A stretch of DNA of 64,000 nt from Phytophthora hibernalis (taxonomy: Eukaryota > Oomycota > Peronosporomycetes > Peronosporales > Peronosporaceae), in the NCBI GenBank assembly GCA_012656075.1, contig JAAKBF010000214.1, forward strand, positions 310,001-374,000, read 5' to 3'. The notes beneath the pieces were generated by a model. The model saw only the letters and a program-made list of their open reading frames with translations, was not told the DNA's origin and did not search any database. Below are positions 55,923 to 64,000 of this stretch, one piece after another. Position numbers and translations under genes: made by a program. Numbering within the stretch: position 1 is the stretch's first letter; every line of letters starts with the position of its first letter.

Positions 55923-56899
55923 GGATACCTAAGGTAGACCAGTGGGTACATCGCACTCAAGAGGATCAAGAGGGTACACCACCAAGTGGGTACACTGCCC
56001 CTCCAAGTGGATACATCGCACTCAACAGGGAACGGATTTAATCGGGGATCGCACTTAGCTGGACTCAGCTAAGGACGGACACAGCGGTGGACAGACTCGG
56101 CTATAATCGACTCGGCGAAAGTTGGACTCGGCGAAAATCGACTTGGCGTGAATATGCCTCGAGGGAGATATACCAACTGGAGGGATAAATCAGGATCTGG
56201 GCGAAGAGTCGCCGAGAGTTAGGAAACAGTTCGACACCAAGGGACTGAGCTGAGCGAAGAGTCGCAGGGAGATCTGTAACGACTCCATTTCATTAGATAT
56301 TTGTATAGGACCGATAGTAGATCATAGGGAAGAGCCCAAAAGGGCTCTCCGAAGATGTAGAGATAACAATCAGAGCAGAATCTTCTAAGTCCAAGAACAG
56401 CGTACACTTTTCCGGTAAGTCCCTGCGTGGGCTGGATTATGTCTGCCGTCGTTCCCCGAGAGGCATAGCTTGTAGGGAAGCCGTCTGGTAGCGCCAAGAG
56501 ATCAAGGTCGGCCCGGGTGGGCACTTCTCGCTACCAAGCGAAGACAAGTCTCGTCGATTCGACGAGTCGGTGGGTGTGCACAACTCAGGACACCGTAACC
56601 TCCTAGCTGGGCGTAATCTGCGCCTGGTGACCTGTAAACGCGATCATGCGCTGCCGTCCATCCTTTGGTGGAGGGCACAGGGTTTGCACGGAGACTGCCC
56701 CGCTCAGGCGAGTCTCTGGAGAGTTTGGAGCTTGGTACCCGTTGGAACAACACTCAACTGAACCCCGGCTGGGGCGAACCGCAAAGGGAACCGATAGGAA
56801 CCCTGCGCAAGCCCAACATCGCCGACCTGACTCGGCGAATTGTTGGGCTGTTGCGTGGAAGCCGAACTAACCACGTTTTCTGTGAAGCACAACACCACA
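55883..56899 (+). repeat. 3' LTR of C
   Basis: 1017 bp, TGTGGTAGGG to CAACACCACA; about 50 bp longer than the 5' LTR because of small insertions, including near 56165. CTGG follows. Confidence 0.88.
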
Positions 56900-56903
56900 C
56901 TGG

Positions 56904-58387
56904 ACATAGAGCCCTGTCGATCTGCATAGCATCGAGATGCAGGAGATCCGACATCTCCGGCAGGGCCTCCAACTGGACAGATCCGGACGTGACCTTGCGG
57001 CCAGTCATGCCGTCGAAGATGTGATAGCATTCTTCTCGCGGCGGCGCCGAAGGAGTCGTCGTTGACTCCGAGCTTCTTCCTGGAGTTTCAGTCCTCATCA
57101 TGTCGGGGACTCTTGGCGTGGTCATGGGTTACCCACAGCCGTAACCTGTCTTGGTACAGCGTCTGGAGCCTGTAACGGCCCGTGTGGAGCTATGTTACAC
57201 ACACTAGAGGTGCCGCTAGCAACCTCGGCGCTGGCCACGGTCTCGACCTCTCCGGTCTCACGTGGGCTTACGCCCTCTTGTAGACGGACGTCGTCCTTTA
57301 CGGACTCCGTCGATGCCCGTACGGCGCAATCGACTTGGTGCGCTGGTGGATGCTGGCATTGCATCTTCCCTCGCGGGTCTGGTGACATCCAAGGCCCTTG
57401 GGCTTGTTGCAGGTTCGTTAGCAACAGAGGCCTCCATTGTATTCCACAGGCGTCCATGGCCAGACGGCCTCGGCTTGCGCCAGCGACCGCTAGGCCCTTG
57501 AGCTTTCGGGAATGGTTTCTTTACCACTCCAGTCGAGGGACACACTCGTTGGTAGTGTCCCAGTCCGCCGCATATATACCAGCGGACCGAACTCATCTCA
57601 GCAGAGCTCAAGTTCATGGGCTCTGGCTCATTGTCTACGACGACAACTGGTGCAACAACCGAAGTGCCAGCCTGCTTATGGCTGTACTCTTCTTGGAGGG
57701 CGAGCTTAATCGCCTCCTCCATGGTGGATGCGTGCACACGGAACAGCTGCGTCCGCGCAGGACCGACCTTCAAGCCGTCCATGAAGACTGTCGTCTTGAC
57801 GTCTTCAGCCAAGGGGTTTCCAACCAGAGACGACGCCAACGTGCGCATCTCATACGTACACGTACAACTCACGTTTCCCTTGCTTACAGGCGAGGAAGCG
57901 TGAGTGTTGGCGTTCTCGGGCAGAAAAGCAGCTCGAAGCTGCTCGCACAACTGTGCCCAGGATGCGAAGCATCCAGGAGACGTCGTCTCCAGCGTGTACG
58001 CCCAGTTTTTGGCTCGTCCGCCAAGGTTGGACAACGCAAACGCAACGCGAAGTTCCTGAGCCGAGATAAGACCAGCCCGCATGGCGATATCAACCTCTCG
58101 GATCCAGAAGTGAAGGTTTTCACCTTCCTTCCCTGCAAACGGAGGCACGGTCAGCCGCAAAGGCTTCGGCTGGACCGGCTTCGGCTTGGCCATAGAGGCC
58201 TGCAGGTTTCCTGCACATGCCCGACGAGATCACGCTCGTACGCGTCGAACGCAGCCACGCGTTCTTCTTGCTCGGCTGGCGTTGCCGATACCAAGCCCCG
58301 GAGGACATCTCTTCCGAAGATGCCTCCAATCTTCCGAACAGACTCGAACTGCGAGTCGTTCAAGTGAGGAAACTCACTGCGGTCCAT
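56904..58387 (-). CDS. Gag and linker of D2, protease deleted
   Basis: Starts MDRSEFPHLNDSQFESV at 58387; one C is missing from a CCC run near 58210 relative to D1, shifting the frame, and 57258-58193 continues Gag to the zinc knuckle (CGGLGHYQRVC). It then joins directly to the linker (GRLWNTMEASVANEP): the whole protease is deleted. 56904-57125 encodes a further conserved piece (ECYHIFDGMTGRKVTSGSVQ), typical of the stretch ahead of RT in oomycete Gypsy elements. No RT follows. Confidence 0.8.
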
Positions 58388-58471
58388 CGTGACTCACTCC
58401 TTGAGATCACAGAGGATCAGGTAGTTCAATCTACCCGCGTAGGCGCGAGATTGACTACAAGTGCTATCAAG

Positions 58472-58774
58472 TGTGACGGGGTCACACAGCACCTTGTCTT
58501 GAGGAAGCGTAAGAGAGCAAAGGCTCTCAGTGAACGATAAGTTCACAGTTCCCTGCCTAAGAGAACTATCAGCGGGTTTGATAGCAAGATAAAGACTGAA
58601 TATATTTATAGCTGAGTTAAGCTTGTAGCATACAAACTCTAAGTCATCTATAGTAAAAGCTAAAGAGCGTCCATGGTTGGCTCACAGCCAACCGGTACCA
58701 TGTACCATGGACTCTAAAGAGTGACGGATGTCACTCTTTATGTAACTTGGGTACACGTCGGTGTACCCGTTACA
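58472..58774 (-). repeat. 5' LTR of D2
   Basis: 303 bp, near-identical to 39828-40130. The PBS beside it reads TGATAGCACTTG, one base off the TGGTAGCACTTG of D1 and D3. Flanked by CTTTC. Confidence 0.9.
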
Positions 58775-59009
58775 CTTTCTAACCGACCACATAAAATGTC
58801 TTAGCTCTTTAAATACTTATCGGCTGGCACTTTAAAAACCAATAAGCAGATGATGCCATGATTATAATCATGCAAAATCCCATGATTTCATCCAGGATCA
58901 ATCATGGATGGTAAGATAGTATTTAGGATGATCGCTATATGGAGAAGATTCGAGAAGATTCCTCGAGGACGAGAAAGATACAAACGTGGGGTTGTAATTG
59001 AGTCCTTGA
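58775..59009. other. 3' flank of the MULE gene with CATGATTA repeats
   Basis: No coding. 58868-58920 holds the palindrome CATGATTATAATCATG and CCAGGATCAATCATGGATGG, the same module as in the two introns of the neighbouring gene. Confidence 0.6.
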
Positions 59010-62000
59010 TTATACGGTACCATGATTAATCGTGGATGAATGATTGAGTCGCCCGCTGAGCAAATAATAGAACAGCTCGAAGCGGCGTCTAGGCAGCACC
59101 ATCAAGCTCAAGTCCAGGGGCGGCCCTTTAGCCACGTGCCGGATGAACATCCAGCACACGTACACGCCGCAGCTGAAGGCGTCGAACTGGATGGGGTTGT
59201 TCTACGCGATGACATCGTACTCTTGGGACATGAAATCTTCAGCTGCATCGCGATCGCCATCGCCGAGTTCAGGTAGGGAGCTTGATTTAGGGGATCATAG
59301 TAGAAAATGCGCCTGGCATTGACGCTCAACACCTCGCAGCACCAGTGGACGTTCTGGAAGTTCAGAGGAAGTAACACGGCCTCCACCACACTCTCCGCCA
59401 CTTGCTGGAACACCCGGTCACGGATTGCTTGGTTAACAGATCCTCCACTCGAACTTCTGGTCCGGTTCTTTGCTGGCACCGCTACCTGGAAGCCGGCAAA
59501 TCTGCAAGAAGGGAAATCGGCTGCCAGACGCAAACACAGAGCTCTTATCGCCGCATCCTGTGAGCCATGTCGGAGGTGTAGCGCGGTACAGCAGGGAGTA
59601 TGCGAAGTCAGGAGTGTTGGGTAGCCCCGCAATCAACTTGTACGGATACGATTCCAGAATGTCCGCTGCTACCTTGTTTCCAATGTCGTGATACTCTGCG
59701 GGGAGGGCTGTAATACCTTGTTTAGTGAGCCACTTGTGCATATCCATTCCAAGCTGCACGTCCTTTCGCAAAGTCTGTATTCGTACGAAGGTATCAATCT
59801 GGGCCCTCGTATAATTACCAACGTCCTTGATAACTACAGTTTCGACTTGACCGCTTTTCTACCGCCAGCAGCAGATTCTTGGGACGCGTCTACCGAAATC
59901 GCGCTGTCTTCAGTGTTTCCAACAGGCAGAACCTTCATACACGCAGCGAGGAGCTTTTCCGGAAGGACGTAAAAAGGATCCATGACTGTAACCGGGTTCT
60001 TCATGAACTTAAACTTTGGTTTCTTGCTCTCAGCTTCCGCGTACTCGACAAGAACACCGGATAAGCGGCGCTGTGTTTTCATCAAGGAGGGCTGTTCCTT
60101 TTCTAGAGAATCCAGTAGATCGGTCAACGCTACTTCGCCAGCCGCTTTCCTTCCTTGTTCTGCAGCGTCATACCACTTCCTGTCGGCTCTCTCGCCAGTT
60201 GCAGTGAGTTTCCTGTGCTTGCGCGGAGCTCCAACCATCTTCGTTTTAGGGTTAAGTAGAATCGTGGGCGCTGCACCCGTGGCTACTCTTTGCACCTGCG
60301 CCTTCGGGATATGCGCCTTCACTTCGCAATCGTCTTCGTTCTCGGGTAAGTCTTCACTGTCACTAGAATTGATCCCAAACTCCACTTTGACGGCTTCATC
60401 CGTGGCCCCTGCATCCCCGCTGTAGACTTGCTTTCGCTCGCTAGCGTCGCACGAGAAACACTGGACATATTCCGCTATCGGACGTTTCTCCACTGGGACA
60501 GCACGAACTCCATCATCTCCTCGAATTCCACATCATCATCAATGTCCGCCAATTTGCTACAAATCAAATGAGTCGCTCTGACCGCTTCGCGATGGCGCTG
60601 AGCTTGAGTCCTCTTCTCTACATTGCGCACAGGATTAGCTTCTAGCGAGAAGGTCTCATACGAGAACTGCTTCACGCGTTTCAAGACGCTTGAGGTGTTC
60701 GTCCATCTACCAAAAATCATGGACAAATCATGGATAAAACATGGGTTAGAACATGATTAAGCATGGTCAATCCAGGATTATAATCATGGACAGATCCTGA
60801 ACATACAAAAACAAGATAAACACTGGACGCACCTAGCATCGATGCGCACCCAAGGGATCACCGGCCCAGGCATGTGTTCCTTCCTTCGGTAGGCGATCGC
60901 GTGGTGACAAGGGAGCATCATCGTCATTTCGAACTCGCAGTCGCACTCCCATGTGTCTATGAAAAGGCGATGCGTCTTCCTGGGCCCTTCAACCAAGACT
61001 GGACCTTCGTCTCCGGTGGAAAATGTGAACTTGTGCCGTCCTGCACTGGAAAGGGCTCTAGTGTACTGGTCTGCGATCTGATCGGCCACGAAGTGCGACG
61101 TGAATCGAAGCATACGTTGGACATCTCCTCGTCGAAATTGCTGTTCACGAACTGTCCAATCCTGGCCAGCCGATTACCGTACTCATTATCCATACGGCGA
61201 TCGTACACAACAAGGGCCTTGACGCAGCCGGCCATGCTCATGGACCCGTCCACTGCATCCTTCAGCTTTCCAAAGAAATTCTCCAACCTGTTGTTGGTAT
61301 GGTTCTTGAAATGTGGAAGCTTGGCCCGACGGTACAGCACCCAGCGTTCCTGCGACGCATCCCAATTCTTCTCAAAGTAAGCGAAGCAATCCTGCAAACC
61401 AACGCGATCATATATGCCCTCGAACGAGTCATGCGAACTCGTGTAATTGTCTTCGCTGTGTGCGTAGACCATAGCGTGGACAGCGTCTACCTGACTAGCG
61501 TCATCTGCCGATATCTTGCAGTATTCTGACTTGGCCCGCTTTTCTTTGAGGTATTTGATCACGTGAAAGTGACAAATTAACACGCGCGCCTTGGGGAAGT
61601 TGGATTCCAGCACCTTGATTTCATTGAGGTCCTTGTCAACGATGGTGACACGAAGCCGGTCAATTCGTGTTGGATGGAGGCGCTTGAAGTGGGCCACAGC
61701 GCGCTCCATGTGCCAGTCTCCATTGGTCTCCAACAGGGACTGCTTGACCACAGCACCCTCGCCAAATTCATTCATAGTCATGAAGGTGAGCAACTGGTAA
61801 TTGTATCTGTAACAAAACATCATAAATAATTGGTTAACCCAGGATTAATCATGGAAAAATCATGGACATGACAACACCATTACCGATTCGTCTTGTGGAT
61901 GCAATCCACCAACAACAACTCGCTGAAGCGGCCGTAGATGCGCCTCATGTGCGCCGTCGCAAGCGAAATCACACCAGTTTCTCCACCAGAAGTTCCAGCC

Positions 62001-62840
62001 ACCACTGAAACGTTCTCCGGGTCGCCCGCAGCGAAAGCAGCAAGATCTCGAGCGGTAGAGTCGTTGTCGTCCACCGTCGCAACCGAAGATGCGTGCTCCC
62101 GTACCATGTTATCCACGTCCACTTGGATTACGTTTTGGTCGTGCTCGAGGAGAAAGTCGTAAATCTTAGACCTCTTGGCGCCCACAGCAGCATACCTTCG
62201 ACACGCGCTCCAACCAACGGATAGACCACGCCCCGAGAAATGGGGTACGTCGCATTGCTTGAAGTAGAAACTTGGTGGTTGTGAGCGTATCAGCCGTTCT
62301 TCACTTGCAGCTCCAGCCGGGCTAGGTTCCACTGCACCACGAACCTGAAGGAACAGTTCGTCAGCCGGATGTGCTGTCTTGACCGGCTGCCCGTCCCACG
62401 AGACTTGCGCTTCTTCCAACCGTGTGTACAGATGTACACACGGCTGAACGGGTCCAAGCCTTCCGGCACCAACTGTGACTCATCTCCCTCTTTCTGGGTC
62501 TTGGACAGCCGTTTGTTGAGCTCGGCACGACTCATTGTCTCTCGCACCGGCAACACCTGCATCGTACTCTCGCAATATGTCGCAAAGTAAGACTGCCACT
62601 TTTCCCAGCTCGTGTGCCAAACGGCCGGAGGAGCAACTGCAACTTCTACGGGATTCCCCGCGTTGTCCATGGAGCGCGTTACTGTCAGACTAGCTCTCAT
62701 CATGATCACTCGACGTGGCACCAATTGCGTCTGCATCTGCGCTATCACCTTGTTTGCTGTCTCCGGGTGATGCTCGGTGTCGGAGAGTCCCGGCCTCGGC
62801 GCGGCCAGGGACGTCCTGCCGCGTTACATCCTCTTTCAGT
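59010..62840 (-). CDS. MULE-type transposase fused to Ulp1-like (C48) cysteine protease
   Basis: Domains in order: an N-terminal region with Cys/His residues like FAR1-type DNA-binding domains (62.3-62.75 kb); a MULE catalytic region (LVDCIHKTNR, then YNYQLLTFMTMNEFGEGAVV, VTIVDKDLNEIKVLESNFPK, CHFHVIKYLKEK); a SWIM zinc finger (CDCEFEMTMMLPCHHAIAYR); a linker of some 250 residues; and a Ulp1 domain with NVHWCC (His), FYYDPLNQ (Asp) and FDAFSCGVYVCWMF (Cys), ending LNHSSTINHGTV at 59010. Introns 61807-61883 and 60707-60832 restore the frame exactly. Frame changes remain near 60495, 59845, 59590 and 59195. The transposase would move the element; the protease family cleaves SUMO-type conjugates. 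The N-terminus may be cut short by the LTR at 62880. Confidence 0.8.
60707..60832 (-). other. Intron 2 of the MULE gene (126 bp)
   Basis: Minus strand GTGCGTCC ... TTTGGTAG; joins DA-R-W across the SWIM-linker border. Contains TGTCCATGATTATAATCCTG and three further CCATG strings. Confidence 0.8.
61807..61883 (-). other. Intron 1 of the MULE gene (77 bp)
   Basis: Minus strand GTAATGG ... GTTACAG; joins CG to A to give HKTNR-YNYQLL in frame. Contains TGTCCATGATT and CATGATTAATCCTGGGTTAA. Confidence 0.85.
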
Positions 62841-62879
62841 ACCGCTTCCGGAGTCCTTGTGTGCCCCGCGAGTCTCCCC

Positions 62880-63298
62880 TGTGATGGGGTCACACGCAAC
62901 TTAGCTTTAGAGGAAGCGTTAACGTGCTAACCACAACAGACGCCTAGTGTTCCTGTTGTAAGCCTGCAAAAGCCTGGCCTTCCTGTCCAATATGGTACCG
63001 AGTACCAATTGACTTGCGAACTTCCGGGTTAAAGTTAAACTGATTTATATTAAGAACACTGTTGTGGGTTCTAACTACTGCTAACTATCTGCATACTGAA
63101 TCCCTGTCTAATCTGATCTGTCCAAATGGGGTCCACCCATTTGATGTACTGCTTTAATACAATTGAAGTACTGCTTAAGTACGACTGATACACGACATAA
63201 GTCCTTGACATGCCACACACCACGCGTGTGGCGGACACCAATGGTGTGAACCACACCACAGAGAACAATGGTCGCCCCTGTCAAGTGGCCCCATTACA
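62880..63298 (-). repeat. 3' LTR of a D-related element (E) running off the right edge
   Basis: Ends resemble D LTRs: minus strand TGTAATGGGG at 63298 and CCCCATCACA at 62880; GAGGAAGCGT near the inner end also matches. The purine tract GTGTGGGAGGG beside 63298 on the minus strand marks it as a 3' LTR of an element lying to the right. Length 419 bp. No clean target duplication. Confidence 0.6.
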
Positions 63299-64000
63299 CC
63301 CTCCCACACCCAAACGGGAAGCCACTTGTCCCAGGGAGAATTCCAGCGAACCGCACAGGCAACGCCTCATTCTGCAATCTGCGCCCGAGCGAACACCCAC
63401 CGAGAACCCAACACGCCCACCGGGCACCCGTCCAAGACCAGCACCACTGCAATGCCGAAGTGCGCCGACTCAGGCGCTACGCGCAGCCGATCCCAAGACG
63501 AAAGGAGGCGAACCCCAAGCGAAGAACCCGCCCCGGCATCCAAAGAAAGCTTCCAAGAAGCCCGACGGCAAGGCAAAGCCTGCTGCGACCATATCCCGGT
63601 CCAGCAGGAAGCGCACCGAAGTCACCCTGCCCGGCCCGTACTAAGGCGGCAGCGGTGACAGCGACGACGAGTCGGACTCCGACGGCGAGGCCAACCCGAA
63701 CCTAGTTCTGGGCGACGACAGCCCGGAACACCAAGGCGACGAAGCTCCAAGAGCGGGGATGCGAGCGCGCCGACGGCAACAACGGCAGCGACTTTCAAAG
63801 TCCCGGGTCCTGACGACAAATCTTCGGGCAACGGCGACGAGGCTCACAGAGCCGCTGGCGACGATGGTCAAGCTTCCAAAGTTCCGAGGGACGGCGACGA
63901 AGCCACTATCGGCGACTGCGAGGCTCCCAAAGCTGACGGCGACAAGGACTCCGAGGCCGGCGACGACAAGTCCCACTCGGCGATTGCGAAGTAGACCAGC
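63210..64000 (+). other. Plus-strand basic then Asp/Gly-rich reading frame beside the E LTR
   Basis: A frame starts inside the LTR (MPHTTRVADTNGVNHTTEN) and runs to a TAA at 63644 as Pro/Arg/Lys-rich sequence (RHPKKASKKPDGKAKPA, SRKRTEVTLPGPY). Directly after the stop the same frame goes on as GGSGDSDDESDSDGEANP, and another frame is Asp/Gly/Lys-rich to about 63990. No domain recognised. If E is on the minus strand this is antisense to it; the alternative is the start of a plus-strand gag. Confidence 0.35.

Larger units (their letters stand above)
41941..56899 (+). mobile_element. Chronos-like Ty3/Gypsy element C, full length, inserted in D2
   Basis: 15-kb plus-strand element with LTRs 41941-42905 and 55883-56899, target duplication CTGG (41937-41940 and 56900-56903) and PBS at 42908. 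Order: Gag, protease, RT, RNase H, second RNase H, integrase, GPY/F module, partial chromodomain, then a 4-kb region coding on the opposite strand. The RT, integrase core and protease residues are intact, but frame breaks occur every kilobase or so. Related to B in every domain but clearly a different family. Confidence 0.9.
39828..58774 (-). mobile_element. Gypsy family D, copy D2, split by element C
   Basis: Minus-strand element with matching 303-bp LTRs (58472-58774 at 5', 39828-40130 at 3') and target duplication CTTTC at 39823-39827 and 58775-58779. Element C interrupts it at 41940/56900. Without C it is about 4 kb, encoding only Gag plus linker. The protease has been deleted, so D2 would depend on proteins from elsewhere. 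Confidence 0.92.

Noticed and set aside
57192..58367. Plus-strand 391-codon frame opposite D2 gag (also 35811-37037 in D1)
   Set aside because: Exact antisense of a conserved Gag; frame kept only because Gag is. Unlike the B/C antisense genes there is a good sense-strand explanation.
1..64000. RXLR or Crinkler effector genes
   Set aside because: No frame with a signal peptide followed by RXLR-EER or LFLAK was seen in the translations.

Overview
The window looks like a gene-poor, repeat-rich stretch of an oomycete genome, most likely Phytophthora or a close relative. Three things suggest this: Ty3/Gypsy elements with the oomycete 'Chronos' architecture (extra RNase H plus chromodomain), an L1-type LINE tail with an RNase H-like end, and a few compact host genes with short GT-AG introns. 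All coordinates and motifs were read by eye, with no database search, so species and family names below are inferences. Only four host genes are convincing, all on the minus strand: a bZIP-type transcription factor (7.4-8.4 kb), an MFS sugar transporter (9.2-10.7 kb), a HAD-family phosphatase (16.8-17.9 kb) and a pantothenate kinase (38.2-39.7 kb). Each reads cleanly only if one or more single-base frame changes are allowed, often at short homopolymers. That points to sequence error at least as strongly as to gene decay.

The rest is mostly mobile DNA in nested layers. A small Gypsy family called D here has 303-bp LTRs and encodes gag plus, at most, a protease. It occurs as D1 (about 19.95-37.27 kb), D2 (39.83-58.77 kb) and a plus-strand remnant D3 (12.73-14.78 kb). 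D1 was entered by a 13.3-kb Chronos-like element B (20,510-33,814, minus, duplication AGCAT). D2 was entered by a 15-kb Chronos-like element C (41,941-56,899, plus, duplication CTGG). D2 itself lies in flanking DNA duplicated as CTTTC, about 110 bp upstream of the pantothenate kinase and in the same orientation. A gag fragment of a second B copy (1-1,544) is joined to a gag-protease fragment of a third element, A (1,545 to about 6,250).

The most interesting signal is shared by B and C. Between the chromodomain end of pol and the 3' LTR, each carries a multi-kilobase coding region on the opposite strand to gag-pol. Both antisense products have a Ser/Pro-rich start, a long coiled coil, a second Ser/Pro-rich segment and a Trp/Pro-rich end with a shared HP-x-QQV core. 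The B copy also holds a 63-bp GT-AG intron-like segment. I know of no described function for it.

At the right end, a minus-strand MULE-type transposase (59.0-62.8 kb) has a MULE catalytic region, a SWIM zinc finger and a C-terminal Ulp1-type (C48) cysteine protease. Its two introns share a sequence module that recurs in the 3' flank. The window ends in the 3' LTR and adjacent internal part of another D-like element (62,880 onward).
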